Source: Acidobacteriota bacterium
GTDB taxonomy: Bacteria; Acidobacteriota; Holophagae; Holophagales; Holophagaceae
Assembly (NCBI GenBank): GCA_021794095.1
Contig: JAJYRN010000008.1
Span: 34,525-98,524 of the forward strand
DNA length: 64,000 nt
Direction of reading: 5' to 3'
This document shows positions 1 to 9,605 of the stretch, in pieces. The notes under the pieces were generated by a model. That model had not been told where the DNA came from. It made no database searches and saw only the letters and a program-made list of their open reading frames with translations. Position numbers and translations under genes: made by a program. The first letter of the stretch is position 1. Every line of letters begins with the position of its first letter.

Positions 1-1858
1 GCCGGTGATGGATGGCTACGGCCTCTGCCGGGCATGGATGCAGGATCCCCGCCTCCATGCCATCCCCTTCGTCTTCTACACCGCCACCTACCAGACCGAC
101 GAGGACGAGCAGCTGGGCCGCTCCATGGGCGCAGCGGAGTATCTGAGGAAGCCCATGGAGCCCGAACCATTCCTGGCCCAGATCGAGCGCGTGCTGGACC
201 GGGCCCGGCAGGGCGTGTTGCATGCCCCCGAGGCGCCCCCGCTGGAGGAGCGCGCTTTCCTGAAGCTCTACAACGAACGGCTGGTCCAGAAACTCGACAA
301 GCGCCATGGCGAAGTCATCAAGCAGATGGCCGCGCTGAAGGAGGTCGAGGCTCTGCTGCGGATCAAGGGCGCCGCCCTGGAGGCTGCGGCCGATGGCATC
401 GCCATCACCGACAGCCAGGGCGTCGTGGAATGGGCCAACCCCTCCTTCTCCCGGATCACAGGGCTCCCCGCCGACAGGCTGGTGGGCCATAGCCTTCGCG
501 CGCTGCGGCGCGAGTCCCAGGATCCAGCCTTCTTCGAGCGCCTCTGGGACACGCTGATGGCCGGCCGCCCGTGGGAGGGCGAGATCGTCAACCGTCACGC
601 GGATGGCAGCCTCCACACGGCCAAGACGACCATCACACCGGTCCGGAATGAACAGGGCGAGCGGACCCACTTCATCGAGATCATGCAGGACATCACCGGC
701 TCCAAGCGGGTCGAGGCCGACCTCCGCCAGTCCCAGAAGATGGAGGCGGTGGGCCGGCTGGCGGGGGGTGTGGCCCACGATTTCAACAACATGCTGAACG
801 TCATCCTCATGAATACCGAGCTGTGCCTGGCCACGGCCCTCCTTCCCGAGGAGAGCCGGAAGCGCCTCCTGGATGTCCAGCAGGCCGCGGAGCGCTCCGC
901 GGATCTCACCCGGCAGCTGCTCGCCTTCTCCCGCAAGCAGCCCGCCCAGCCGCAGCGGATCCTTCCCGATGTGGCCGTGGGCGAGAATCTGAAGCTCCTG
1001 CGGCGCCTCATCGGTGAAAACATTGATCTGACGTTCAAAGCCGAGCCCGGCACCTGGCCCATCCACATGGACCCCTCCCAGCTCAGCCAGATCCTGGCCA
1101 ACCTGGTGATCAACGCCCGGGATGCCATCCCGGAATCGGGAACCATCTGCATCGAGACCGCCAACGTGAGCCCGGGCGAGGATGACCGGCTGTTCCACAG
1201 TGGCATGGCCCCTGGAGACTACGTGCAGATCAGCGTCAGCGATACCGGGTGCGGCATGGACCACACCACCCTCGAACGCATCTTCGAGCCCTACTTCACC
1301 ACCAAGGGCGAGGGCAAAGGTACCGGCCTGGGGCTCTCCATCGTCTATGGCATCGCCCAGCAGAATGGCGGCACCGTCTCCGCGTACAGCCACCTCGGCG
1401 TCGGCACCACGCTGAAGGTGTACCTCCCGCGGTGCGGGGAGCTGGACGTCGCGGCAGCGCCGGCCCCGAGGATGGATCTGCCCCGCGGCGACGAAACCAT
1501 TCTGGTGGCCGAGGATGAGCCCAGCATGCTCGAGGTGCTGCGCCGGGCCCTGGAGGGCCAAGGCTATACGGTGCTGGCCTCCAGCAACCCCATTGATGTC
1601 TGCTTCCTGGCCCAGCAGCACCCGGGCCCCATCCACCTGCTCCTCACGGATGTGGTGATGCCCGGCATCAACGGCAAGGAGCTGAGGGAACGGGTCGCCG
1701 CCCTCCGGCCCGGCATCCCGGCGCTGTTCATGTCCGGCTACACCGGCGACATCATGGCCAAGCGCGGCCTGCTGGAACAGGAGATCCGCTTCCTCCAGAA
1801 ACCCTTCCGGATCCAGGATCTGGCCCGGATGGTCCGCGCCGCGCTGGATGCCCGGTAG
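1..1858 (+). CDS. Hybrid sensor histidine kinase/response regulator, 5' truncated by window edge
   Basis: The reading frame is open at the left edge: a Pro codon at 2-4 precedes GTG-ATG, which reads as the PVMDGY loop after the phospho-Asp of a receiver domain, so the true start lies outside. Visible order: end of receiver 1 (KP near residue 49), a coiled linker, a PAS domain (about 120-235), a HisKA domain with the H-box VAHDFNN (His near 258), a HATPase domain with the N-box VINARDAI and G-boxes DTGCGM and GTGLGLSI, then a complete C-terminal receiver with TDVVMPG (Asp near 549) and the QKPF lysine. No membrane segment is seen, so it is probably cytosolic. The layout fits a phosphorelay kinase taking input through its N-terminal receiver. 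Signal and target are not evident from the neighbours. Confidence 0.93.
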   Translation, partial: PVMDGYGLCRAWMQDPRLHAIPFVFYTATYQTDEDEQLGRSMGAAEYLRKPMEPEPFLAQIERVLDRARQGVLHAPEAPPLEERAFLKLYNERLVQKLDKRHGEVIKQMAALKEVEALLRIKGAALEAAADGIAITDSQGVVEWANPSFSRITGLPADRLVGHSLRALRRESQDPAFFERLWDTLMAGRPWEGEIVNRHADGSLHTAKTTITPVRNEQGERTHFIEIMQDITGSKRVEADLRQSQKMEAVGRLAGGVAHDFNNMLNVILMNTELCLATALLPEESRKRLLDVQQAAERSADLTRQLLAFSRKQPAQPQRILPDVAVGENLKLLRRLIGENIDLTFKAEPGTWPIHMDPSQLSQILANLVINARDAIPESGTICIETANVSPGEDDRLFHSGMAPGDYVQISVSDTGCGMDHTTLERIFEPYFTTKGEGKGTGLGLSIVYGIAQQNGGTVSAYSHLGVGTTLKVYLPRCGELDVAAAPAPRMDLPRGDETILVAEDEPSMLEVLRRALEGQGYTVLASSNPIDVCFLAQQHPGPIHLLLTDVVMPGINGKELRERVAALRPGIPALFMSGYTGDIMAKRGLLEQEIRFLQKPFRIQDLARMVRAALDAR

Positions 1859-1908
1859 AACGCAGGCCCGGCCCCTTCCTGGAGGGACCGGCATGCCAGT
1901 CTGCTGGG

Positions 1909-2748
1909 ATGCCGCTATCATCTAAGGTCATGGCGACGACCTTCCTCCTCAGCGGCCTGGCGCTGCTCCTCTACCTCGGAGCTGAGGCCTACTCCATTGC
2001 CCATCTCCGGCACGAGAAGCCCGCCTTCGGCCTCATTGCCAAGATCCTGCTCTCCCTTGGCTTCCTGGTGCATTTCGGGGCCCTGGAAATCGGGGGGCGG
2101 ATCACCCACACGGTGCCCTACCGGGACTGGTCGGCCTCCATGTCCCTCTTCGCCTGGATGGTGGCCGGCTCGTACGGGATCCTGCGCCTCCGACACCGGG
2201 AAAGCTCCACCGGACCCTTCCTGATCCCCGTGGCCATCCTGTTCCTGGCCGTTTCCCTGGCCACCCAGCCCGCGCATCCTCTCCCGCCTGATCCCCGCCT
2301 GACCGGCTCGGAGTTCGCGTTCCACGTCACCCTGGCGATCCTCGGCTACGCGGCGTTCACCCTCGCCTTCGTGCTGGCCCAGCTCTACCTGATTCAGATC
2401 CACCAGATCCACAAGCGGAAGCTGGGGCTGCTCTTTTCGCGCATGCCGGCCCTGGATGTGCTCTCCCGCATGCACCACACCTCCATCGGCATCGGCGTGG
2501 TGTCCATCACCGTGGCCACCACCCTCGGCTTCATCCGCGCCGACACGAACTGGGCCACCGTCTGGGATCCCAAGGTGGCCATCACCCTGCTGCTGATCGC
2601 GGTGTACGTGTTCTGCCTGCTGGCCGGGCGCCTGCTGAACTGGAGCGGCAAGCGGATCGCCTGGCTGTCCATCGCCGGCTATTTCCTGCTGCTGTTTTCC
2701 TACACCATCGTGAACCTTTTCATCACGCAGGAGCACGTGTTCCGTTGA
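1909..2748 (+). CDS. HemX/CcsA-like cytochrome c assembly membrane protein
   Basis: Polytopic inner-membrane protein of about 279 residues with roughly eight hydrophobic segments. It is related to the CcsA/ResC/HemX family, which handles heme for cytochrome c maturation or affects glutamyl-tRNA reductase level. A WDPK motif near residue 223 resembles the family's Trp-rich heme-handling segment. Its stop overlaps the TTG start of hemA, so the two are translationally coupled; hemX-hemA order is common. The ATG at 1909 is used here; an in-frame ATG at 1930 is also possible, because neither has a clear ribosome-binding site. Family assignment is fairly firm; the choice between cytochrome assembly and HemA control is open. 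Confidence 0.8.
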   Translation: MPLSSKVMATTFLLSGLALLLYLGAEAYSIAHLRHEKPAFGLIAKILLSLGFLVHFGALEIGGRITHTVPYRDWSASMSLFAWMVAGSYGILRLRHRESSTGPFLIPVAILFLAVSLATQPAHPLPPDPRLTGSEFAFHVTLAILGYAAFTLAFVLAQLYLIQIHQIHKRKLGLLFSRMPALDVLSRMHHTSIGIGVVSITVATTLGFIRADTNWATVWDPKVAITLLLIAVYVFCLLAGRLLNWSGKRIAWLSIAGYFLLLFSYTIVNLFITQEHVFR

Positions 2749-4046
2749 GCCATCCAGACGAATCACCGCTGCTGCTGGTGGGCTGGGATTTCCGACAGAC
2801 TCCTGTGGAGCTGCGGGAACGCCTCGCCTTCACCCCCGAACGGATCGAAGAGGCCATCCAACGCCTCCGCCAGGAAGGCCTGTTGGCCGAAGGTGTCATC
2901 GTCTCCACCTGCAATCGGACTGAGATTTATGGCCTGCGCGGAACCGCCGAGGTGGAAGGCGATCCCCTGGCAGCCCTCACCCGTTTCGTAGCCGATTTCC
3001 ACGGCGTCCCCCTTCCCGACGTGCAGGCCGCAGGCTTTCACCATTCGGGCGCCGATGCGGTGCGCCACCTGCTCCGCGTGGCCGCTGGGCTGGAATCCCT
3101 GGCCCTCGGTGAGCACCAGATCCTCGGCCAGGTGCGCGAGGCGTTCCGGTTCGCCTCGAATGCCGGCCTCACCCGGGCCGTGCTCAACCGGCTCTTCCAG
3201 AAGGCGCTGGAAGCCGGCAAGCGCGTCCGCAACGAGACTGGCCTCAACTCCCGGCCCATCTCCATCCCCGGCGTGGCCATCGAGCTGGCCCAGAAGATAT
3301 ACGAAGACCTGGCGCCGCGCCGCTTCCTCATCCTGGGCGCCGGGGAAACCAGCTCCATCTTCTACGACCTGCTCGTGGCCCGGGGCGCCAAGCACATCGA
3401 AGTGGTGAACCGCACCTTCGAGAAAGCGGAGGCCCTGTGCAAGCGCGGCGGGCAGGCCTACCCCTGGGAGGATCTGGCCGCGCGCATCCCCAAGGCCGAT
3501 GTGGTGGTGAGCGCCACTTCCTCCACGGAGCCCGTCATCACGCGAGAGGATGTGCGCAAGGCCGTCTCCCAGCGCCGGGGCCAGCCCCTCTTCTTCCTGG
3601 ATCTCGGCATCCCCCGGAACGTGGATCCCCAGGTGGCTGACCTTGACAATGCCTTCCTCTACGCCGTGGACGACCTCCAGGAGATCGCCGAGCGGAACCG
3701 GCAGGAGCGCCAACGGGAAGTGGTGCCCGCCATGGCGATCCTCGAAGAGGAACTGGAGGACTTCCTGGCCTGGTTCGGCTCCCTGGCCGTGGTGCCCACC
3801 ATCGCGGCCCTGCGGCGGAAATTCGAATCCATCCGCGAGGCCGAATTCGACCGGTCCCTGGAAAAGCTGAACCACCTGAGTCCCGCCGACCGCGAGAAGA
3901 TCCGCCTCATGGCCCAGTCCATGGTGCGCTCCCTGCTGCGCCGGCCGACGGAAGCCCTCAAGGAGGAGAAGGATCCCGCCCGCCGCCTGGAACGCGCCGA
4001 GGCCGCCCAGGTGCTCTTTGATCTGGATCTGGAAGCCAAGGGCTAG
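2745..4046 (+). CDS. hemA: Glutamyl-tRNA reductase HemA
   Basis: Catalyses NADPH-dependent reduction of glutamyl-tRNA(Glu) to glutamate-1-semialdehyde, the first committed step of C5-pathway tetrapyrrole synthesis. At 433 residues it has the usual length. Seen: the N-terminal substrate domain with the catalytic Cys in STCNRTE (near residue 56), the family segment GEHQILGQVREA, the Rossmann motif LGAGETSS, and the C-terminal helical dimerisation region. It starts with TTG overlapping the TGA of the preceding hemX-like gene, so it is probably co-transcribed with it. The gene ends five bases before the convergent motB stop, leaving no room for a separate terminator. Confidence 0.96.
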   Translation: MSHPDESPLLLVGWDFRQTPVELRERLAFTPERIEEAIQRLRQEGLLAEGVIVSTCNRTEIYGLRGTAEVEGDPLAALTRFVADFHGVPLPDVQAAGFHHSGADAVRHLLRVAAGLESLALGEHQILGQVREAFRFASNAGLTRAVLNRLFQKALEAGKRVRNETGLNSRPISIPGVAIELAQKIYEDLAPRRFLILGAGETSSIFYDLLVARGAKHIEVVNRTFEKAEALCKRGGQAYPWEDLAARIPKADVVVSATSSTEPVITREDVRKAVSQRRGQPLFFLDLGIPRNVDPQVADLDNAFLYAVDDLQEIAERNRQERQREVVPAMAILEEELEDFLAWFGSLAVVPTIAALRRKFESIREAEFDRSLEKLNHLSPADREKIRLMAQSMVRSLLRRPTEALKEEKDPARRLERAEAAQVLFDLDLEAKG

Positions 4047-4050
4047 CCCT

Positions 4051-4719
4051 TCAGCGCGTGGCCACCCGCTGGAACCGGAAGACCACATTGCGCTGGAGGG
4101 CGCGGCCTTCAGGTGTCGTGGGATCGCCCTTGATCTGTGTGTCGCCCCGGGCTTCCACGGCCAGGTGCGCGGGATTCACGCCCAGATCGCGCAGATAGCG
4201 CCAGACCGTCTCGGCCCGCTCAGCACTCAGGGCCAGGGCATCCCCACCGGGGCCCTTCTCGCCGGGCGCGGCATGCCCCTCGCACACCACCGTGAAACCG
4301 GGATAGCGCTGGATCAGCTGGGAGATCCGCACCAGCAGCACATCGCTGCCCGGCGTCAGGGCGTAACTCCCCTCGTTGAAGATGAGGGAGCCATGAAAGC
4401 TCACCACGCGCAGCTCCGCACCCACCTCGCGCCCAGATTCGGTCTGAAGGTCGTTGAGCAGCTTCTCCAGATCCGCCGCCTTGGCCGGGGCCACGCCCCG
4501 GGAACCCGGCAGGATGCCATCCGCCGTCGGCTTCACGCCGAGGGCCTTCTGGATGGACTGGACCGCCTGCTGGAGTTTGGCGGTGTCGTGGGCCGAAAAA
4601 GAATACAGCAGCGCGAAGAAGGCCATGAGCTGGACCATCAGATCCGCGAAGGTGATCAGCCAGAGCGATTCCAGGTCCGCTTTCCGGCGGGCGAACCGGA
4701 TGGGGGCCTGATTGGCCAT
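4051..4719 (-). CDS. motB: Flagellar motor stator protein MotB (OmpA-like C-terminus)
   Basis: Stator B subunit that couples ion flow to flagellar rotation and anchors the stator to peptidoglycan. One N-terminal transmembrane helix carries the conserved ion-binding aspartate in TFADLM (Asp26), followed by a periplasmic linker and an OmpA/MotB peptidoglycan-binding domain (about residues 100-218; motif EGHAAPGE and a conserved LSAERAETV helix). 222 residues is short but within the family range. It lies one base after motA on the same strand, the standard motA-motB order. ExbD/TolR proteins share the single helix plus Asp but lack the OmpA domain, so MotB is the better call. Confidence 0.93.
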   Translation of the reverse strand: MANQAPIRFARRKADLESLWLITFADLMVQLMAFFALLYSFSAHDTAKLQQAVQSIQKALGVKPTADGILPGSRGVAPAKAADLEKLLNDLQTESGREVGAELRVVSFHGSLIFNEGSYALTPGSDVLLVRISQLIQRYPGFTVVCEGHAAPGEKGPGGDALALSAERAETVWRYLRDLGVNPAHLAVEARGDTQIKGDPTTPEGRALQRNVVFRFQRVATR

Positions 4720-4720
4720 C

Positions 4721-5479
4721 TCAGCCCCTCCCGCGGTCGCGTTCCCGCGGCGCGAGGAAGGCTTTGAGCTGGGTTTCCAGCGCCGAAGGATTCACCTCGG
4801 CCTCAATGCCCAGCACGCCTTCCATCATGATCTGCTTGAGCTGCATCTCCTCCCGGCTGCGCACCTCCAGCTTCCCGGCGATGGGAATGGCCAGCAGGTA
4901 GGCGATGACCGCGCCGTAGAGGGTGGAGAGCAGTGAGAGCGCCATGGCCCCGCCGATGTTGGCGGGATCCTTGATGCTGGCGAAGAGCTGCACCATGCCG
5001 ATCAGCGTGCCCACCATGCCGAAGGAGGGGGCGGCCAGCGCGATGAAGCGGAAGATTTCCTGGCCCTGGTGGTGGCGTTCCTGGGTGGCCCGCAATTCCT
5101 GCCCCAGCACCTCGCGGATGTGATCCCGGCCCGCCCGGTCCACCACCATCCGCAGCCCCTTCGCCAGGAATCCTTCCACATCCAGGTACTTCTCCAGGTT
5201 GATGAGCCCCTCGCGGCGCGCCCGCTGGGACAGCCCCACGATCTCGGCGATCACCTCCTGGGAATCCGGCGTCCGCGTGGAAAAGGCCCGGGAGGCGATG
5301 GAGAAGGCATAGCGCACATGATCCAGCGGGAAGCGGATCAGCGTGGCCGAGATCACCCCGCCAATGACCACCATCGTGCTGGGCGGATTGAAGAAGATCC
5401 GCGGGTTCGGCCCGAAGCCGATGGCCACCCCCAGCAGCAGAAAGCCCAGCAGCACCCCGATGAAACTGCCTCGATCCAT
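4721..5479 (-). CDS. motA: Flagellar motor stator protein MotA
   Basis: Four-helix stator A subunit of 252 residues, paired with MotB. Helices are visible at about 5-22, 33-52, 148-170 and 180-202. The third carries the family segment APSFGMVGTLIGMV, and a charged cytoplasmic loop (about 60-140) contacts the rotor in characterised homologues. The PomA/MotA type is indicated by its size and by the FNPPSTMVVIGG segment. It is first of a two-gene motAB operon. No other flagellar genes are in the window, so this stator locus stands apart from the main flagellar cluster. Confidence 0.94.
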   Translation of the reverse strand: MDRGSFIGVLLGFLLLGVAIGFGPNPRIFFNPPSTMVVIGGVISATLIRFPLDHVRYAFSIASRAFSTRTPDSQEVIAEIVGLSQRARREGLINLEKYLDVEGFLAKGLRMVVDRAGRDHIREVLGQELRATQERHHQGQEIFRFIALAAPSFGMVGTLIGMVQLFASIKDPANIGGAMALSLLSTLYGAVIAYLLAIPIAGKLEVRSREEMQLKQIMMEGVLGIEAEVNPSALETQLKAFLAPRERDRGRG

Positions 5480-5533
5480 GGTTCGACCTCGGAAGGAGTA
5501 TCGGCGGATCAGCCAGAATCCCCTAGAAACGAC

Positions 5534-6394
5534 TCAAATCCCGGGCGGAAACCCCAGGGCGAGGCGGATGCGGGCGATGGAGGGGGCGACGCGGCCGTCG
5601 GCGTGGCGAATGAGGATAGGGGGTTCCACCTCGGGGCATTCGGCGCGGGTTTCGAACGCCTCGGGAAGATCCTGGCGGCGGGTGGCGGCGAAGAGATCGA
5701 GGCCGTAGGGCTCGCCTTCCTTGAAGACGACCTCGCGGCGGTGGAGGCACAGCAGACCAGCCTCGCGTAAAGCGCCGAGGGCGCGGTCCCGCTGGTCGTT
5801 GGGGAAGACGCAGGCGAAGAGTCCGCCAGGAGCCAGAATGCGAGCTGCGGCGTGGGCGTAGTCGGCGATGTTCCCGCGCACTTCCAGGCGGGCGGGCACG
5901 GCCTGGGGGTGCGCGGCGGGCACGCGGCTGCCTTCGGGCCAGTAGGGTGGCGTGCCGAGCACCAGATCAAAGGGGGCCTCTCCGCCCAGCACGGCGGGAT
6001 CCCGGAGATCGCCTTCGTGGATGAGGTAGCGGTCGCCCAGACCGTTGTAGGCCGCGCTCTTGCGGGCCAGGGCAGCACTCTGGGCCTGGGCCTCGACGGT
6101 GTGGAGGGTGGCGCCGGGGCAGCGCCAGGCGGCCAGCAGCCCCACGCTGCCGATGCCCGAGCCCAGGTCGGCGATGCGCTCTGGCCGGGGGCACCAAGTG
6201 GTGCCGTACCAGGCGGTCAGCAGGTCGTCCACGCTGAAGCGATGGCCCTTGGCCTTCTGGAAAATCCGCCAGCGGCCACAGAGGCCATCCAGCGTCTCGT
6301 CCGCCTCGGGCGAAAACCCTCCAGGCGGCACCGGACCGGGGCGGGTCCAGCCTTTGAAGGCGGGGGCATCGTCGGGATGGGATCGGCGCGGCAT
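5534..6394 (-). CDS. TrmN6/YfiC-like class I SAM-dependent methyltransferase
   Basis: A 286-residue methyltransferase related to the tRNA1(Val) A37 N6-methyltransferase family. Residues about 40-65 hold the family signature (Gln-Lys-Ala-Lys-Gly-His-Arg-Phe-Ser, then Asp-Asp-Leu-Leu). Next come the SAM-binding motif DLGSGIGSVGLL (near 77-88) and the catalytic-type loop GTPPYW in place of canonical NPPY. The first residue of that loop (Asn to Gly) differs from YfiC, so adenine N6 as the target is not certain. It is divergent from rel and follows motA after a 54-base gap on the other side, with no clear operon partner. Confidence 0.78.
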   Translation of the reverse strand: MPRRSHPDDAPAFKGWTRPGPVPPGGFSPEADETLDGLCGRWRIFQKAKGHRFSVDDLLTAWYGTTWCPRPERIADLGSGIGSVGLLAAWRCPGATLHTVEAQAQSAALARKSAAYNGLGDRYLIHEGDLRDPAVLGGEAPFDLVLGTPPYWPEGSRVPAAHPQAVPARLEVRGNIADYAHAAARILAPGGLFACVFPNDQRDRALGALREAGLLCLHRREVVFKEGEPYGLDLFAATRRQDLPEAFETRAECPEVEPPILIRHADGRVAPSIARIRLALGFPPGI

Positions 6395-6507
6395 CCCCCA
6401 AGTGTCGTGGATGTCAGCCCTGGGTGCAAAAGAGGCTACCCGGTTCTTTCCCGCACTTCCGAAAATCCACCCTGGCGTGGGCTGCCCGGCTGCGCCACAC
6501 TCCCTCC

Positions 6508-8733
6508 ATGGCTGACCTAGGGACGTCCCCGGAGCCCACCCTCCGAGAGGGGGAAGGCTCAGCCTGCGAGGGCGACAGTTGCCTCACCCTGGACGGGGCC
6601 TTCATCCGCGTGCGGACAGCCTTCCTGACCCACCATCCGGAGGGGGATGTGGCCCTGCTCCTGCGGGCCTTCTCCGTGGGCCGGGAGATGCACCGGACCC
6701 AGGTGCGCAAGAGCGGCGAGCCCTACTTCTTCCATCCCCTGGCCGTGGCCCAGAGCCTGGCGGAGTGGCGGCTGGACGCGGTGAGCGTGGCCTGCGGGAT
6801 GCTCCACGATGTGGTGGAGGACACCCTGATGACCCTCCCCCAGGTGCGGGCGCAGTTCGGGGAGGAGATCGCCGAGATCGTGGACGGCCTGACGAAGATG
6901 AGCAAGCTGGCCTTCACGGACAAGCACCTGCTCAATGCCGAGAACGTCCGCAAGCTGCTCGTGGCCATGGGCAAGGACGTGCGGGTGCTGCTGGTGAAGC
7001 TGGCCGATCGCCTGCACAACATGAAGACCCTCGACGTCATGGACGAGGAGAAGCGCCGGCGCATTTCGCGGGAGACGCTGGAGCTGTTCGCGCCCCTGGC
7101 CAACCGCCTGGGCATGGGCGCGGTGCGGCTGGAGCTGGAGGATCTCGCGTTCCGCCAGCTGGAACCGGAGCGCTATGCGGAACTGAAGGGTGCGGTGGAA
7201 GGCAAGCGCGCGAAGATCGCCGAAACCATCCAGGAGATCCAGGGCGCCATGGAGGCCATCCTGCGCCAGCAGGGCATCGCCGCCCAGGTCTACGGCCGCG
7301 TGAAGCACCTCTACGGCATCTGGAAGAAGATGGGCGCCCAGGCCAAAGGCTTCGAGGACATCCACGACTGGCTGGCCTACCGGATCATCTGTCCCGACCG
7401 CGCGAGCTGCTACACGGCGCTGGGCCTGATCCACGCGCTGTACAAGCCCGTTCCCGGCAAGTTCAAGGACTACATCAGCCTGCCCAAGGAGAACGGCTAC
7501 CAGAGCATCCACACGTCGGTGCTGATGAAGTCCGGGGACATCTTCGAGGTGCAGATCCGCACCCCGGAGATGCACCAGCACGCCGAGGAAGGCATCGCCA
7601 GCCACTGGACCTACAAGGACGGGCGCATCGCCAACCGCTCGGAGATCAACCAGGTGGCCTTCCTGCGCCGCATGGTGGAGCTGCACCAGGACGCCCAGGA
7701 CAGCCGCGACCTGGTCGCCAACCTCCGCGGCGAGCTGACCTTCGGCCGCATCCAGGTATTCACGCCCAAGGGCGACCTCCGCAGCCTCGTGGAGGGCAGC
7801 ACGCCGGTGGATTTCGCCTATGCCATCCACACCCAGGTAGGCCACCACTGCGTCGGCGCCAAGGTGAACGGCCGCATCGTGCCCCTCAAGCACACCCTCC
7901 AGAACGGCGATCGCGTGGAGATCCTCACCCGGCCTGATCACAAGCCCAGCCGGGATTGGCTGGGCTTCGTCAAGTCCGCAAGCGCCAAGAGCCGCATCCA
8001 GGCCTACATCCGCGACGAGGAGCGCGCCTACGCCCTCACCCACGGCAAGGAGCGCCTGGAGCGGGAATCCCGCGCCATGGGGGTGCGCCTGGACGATCCC
8101 GAGACCCAGGCCAAGCTCGACGCCCGCCTGGTGGAGCTGAAGCTCGCGGATTGGGAAGCCGCCTACGTGGCCCTGGGATTCGGCCGCCTCACCGTCCACA
8201 AGCTCATCGAGCCCCTCGTCCCCGAACCCGAGCGCGCCAAACCGCGGGAAGAGGCCAGCAACCTTTTGGATGCGGTGGTGGTGGGTGATACCACAGGCAT
8301 CCTCTACACCCTGGCCGCCTGCTGCAAACCCATCTGGGGCGACGAAGTGGTGGGCTACGTCACCCGCACCCGGGGCACGGCCATCCACCGGGCCGACTGC
8401 CCCCAGCTCAACACCGCCACCCTGCATCCCGAGCGGCGCGTCAACGTGGCCTGGGGCAAGCATGGGCTCGAGCTCTACGACACGGAAATCGCCCTCACCA
8501 CCGAGGATCGGCCGGGCATGGTGGCCGCCATTTCCGAGGGCATCCAGCGCGTGGGGATCAACGTCCAGCGGTTCCATGGGTCCGCCACGGAAGAGGGCGC
8601 GGGACTCTTCCACATCGCCCTGCGGGTGAGGGACCGGACCCATCTGGTGGAGTTGATGGCCAGCCTCCGGCGCATCCGCGGCGTCTACACCGTGGAGCGC
8701 GTGCGGGGGTCGGTCTTCGGGAAAATGCGGTGA
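6508..8733 (+). CDS. rel: Bifunctional (p)ppGpp synthetase/hydrolase Rel (RelA/SpoT family)
   Basis: Makes and degrades the alarmone (p)ppGpp in the stringent response. Domains in order: an HD hydrolase with intact HDVVEDT (about residue 100), a synthetase domain with YGRVKHLYGIWKKM, EDIHDWLAYRI and FKDYISLPKENGYQS, a TGS domain (about 411-475), a Cys/His zinc-finger-like segment (about 600-635) and a C-terminal ACT domain (about 660-741). Both catalytic halves keep their key residues, so it should be bifunctional. The ATG at 6508 is preferred over an upstream GTG at 6424 because family N-termini begin just before the HD domain. Its TGA overlaps the GTG of the following NUDIX gene. Confidence 0.95.
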   Translation: MADLGTSPEPTLREGEGSACEGDSCLTLDGAFIRVRTAFLTHHPEGDVALLLRAFSVGREMHRTQVRKSGEPYFFHPLAVAQSLAEWRLDAVSVACGMLHDVVEDTLMTLPQVRAQFGEEIAEIVDGLTKMSKLAFTDKHLLNAENVRKLLVAMGKDVRVLLVKLADRLHNMKTLDVMDEEKRRRISRETLELFAPLANRLGMGAVRLELEDLAFRQLEPERYAELKGAVEGKRAKIAETIQEIQGAMEAILRQQGIAAQVYGRVKHLYGIWKKMGAQAKGFEDIHDWLAYRIICPDRASCYTALGLIHALYKPVPGKFKDYISLPKENGYQSIHTSVLMKSGDIFEVQIRTPEMHQHAEEGIASHWTYKDGRIANRSEINQVAFLRRMVELHQDAQDSRDLVANLRGELTFGRIQVFTPKGDLRSLVEGSTPVDFAYAIHTQVGHHCVGAKVNGRIVPLKHTLQNGDRVEILTRPDHKPSRDWLGFVKSASAKSRIQAYIRDEERAYALTHGKERLERESRAMGVRLDDPETQAKLDARLVELKLADWEAAYVALGFGRLTVHKLIEPLVPEPERAKPREEASNLLDAVVVGDTTGILYTLAACCKPIWGDEVVGYVTRTRGTAIHRADCPQLNTATLHPERRVNVAWGKHGLELYDTEIALTTEDRPGMVAAISEGIQRVGINVQRFHGSATEEGAGLFHIALRVRDRTHLVELMASLRRIRGVYTVERVRGSVFGKMR

Positions 8734-9368
8734 ACCCCATGACAGCGGCCCCCTGGCGCCCCCCGGAGGACGCGCCCCCCGTGTCCTGGGGGCGCGTCGA
8801 GGCGAGCCTGCGCGCACCCCAGCGCGGGCCGCGCGCCCATCAGCTCAGTCCGCGAACCCCCCAGGACTCCCTCCGGGCCGCCGTGGGCGTGATCCTCTGG
8901 GGAGACGCCCTCGGCGCCCGCAAGCTGGTGCTGGTGCAGCGCGGTTTCGGCGCCCCGCGCCACGCCGGGGAGCTGGCCTTCCCGGGTGGCATGGCCGAGC
9001 CCCGGGACCGGGATCTGCCCGCCACCGCCCGGCGCGAAGTGGCCGAGGAGACGGGCGTGGCGGAAGGCCTCTGGGAGCTGGGGTGCTTCCCGGACGGCGT
9101 GGCGAAGGACCGCATCCGGTTCACCCCCGTCTTCTTCCGCTGGGAGGCGCCCCGGCCCGCCTTCCACCTGGACCGCGAGCTGGAGCAGATCCTGATGCTG
9201 CCCCTGGCCCCGTTGATGGACGCCCCCTGGACCGTGGAGCGGCTGGAACGCTACGGCATCCCCCTGGAGGTGCCGAGACTGGAGCTGCCGCAGGCTCCGC
9301 TGTGGGGCGCCACGGCCTTCGTGCTCAAAGCCTGGCTGGACGTGCTGGCGGCCTGCCCAGAGCCCTGA
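8730..9368 (+). CDS. NUDIX hydrolase, coenzyme A pyrophosphatase (NudL)-like
   Basis: Predicted to hydrolyse CoA or a related nucleoside diphosphate derivative. The Nudix box is clear near residues 86-110: it begins GGMAEP, continues through ATARREVAEETGV and keeps the metal-binding Arg-Glu and Glu-Glu pairs. The spacing between GG and the REV helix and the preceding HAGELAFPGG resemble the CoAse branch. Total 212 residues, a typical length. The GTG at 8730 overlaps the rel stop (GTGA); an in-frame ATG at 8739 is an alternative. It is probably co-transcribed with rel. The 3' flank is a paired-hairpin repeat. Confidence 0.85.
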   Translation: MNPMTAAPWRPPEDAPPVSWGRVEASLRAPQRGPRAHQLSPRTPQDSLRAAVGVILWGDALGARKLVLVQRGFGAPRHAGELAFPGGMAEPRDRDLPATARREVAEETGVAEGLWELGCFPDGVAKDRIRFTPVFFRWEAPRPAFHLDRELEQILMLPLAPLMDAPWTVERLERYGIPLEVPRLELPQAPLWGATAFVLKAWLDVLAACPEP

Positions 9369-9373
9369 CGTCT

Positions 9374-9463
9374 ACGTGGGGGGACCGCCTGCTCACCTAC
9401 GGCTCGCGATGTCCCCCCTCGCGCACCCCCACGTGGTGTCCCGGCCGAGCCGGGACACCACGT
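9374..9463. repeat. Paired-hairpin intergenic repeat, copy A
   Basis: Begins five bases after the NUDIX gene stop. Hairpin 1 pairs GGGGGGAC (9378-9385) with GTCCCCCC (9411-9418). Hairpin 2 is a perfect 15-bp stem (9431-9445 with 9449-9463) with a 3-base loop. The same two-hairpin layout, with the same middle sequence, recurs at 26009-26098, and a related outer stem at 63741-63787. Neither stem is followed by a T-run, so a simple intrinsic terminator is not the best explanation. The rest of the 231-base gap before the next gene shows nothing recognisable. Confidence 0.8.
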
Positions 9464-9605
9464 CTGACCAGGGAATCCAGGCACCGGCCCCGCGCCGGAT
9501 GGAGTCCCGGGCGATTGACATGCCACCGGCCCAGCCTCACATTCTGGCCGGCTTCAGGATCGGGACGGCCAAGGGCAGGCGCTAGGCCGCCCGAAGGGGG
9601 TGGGC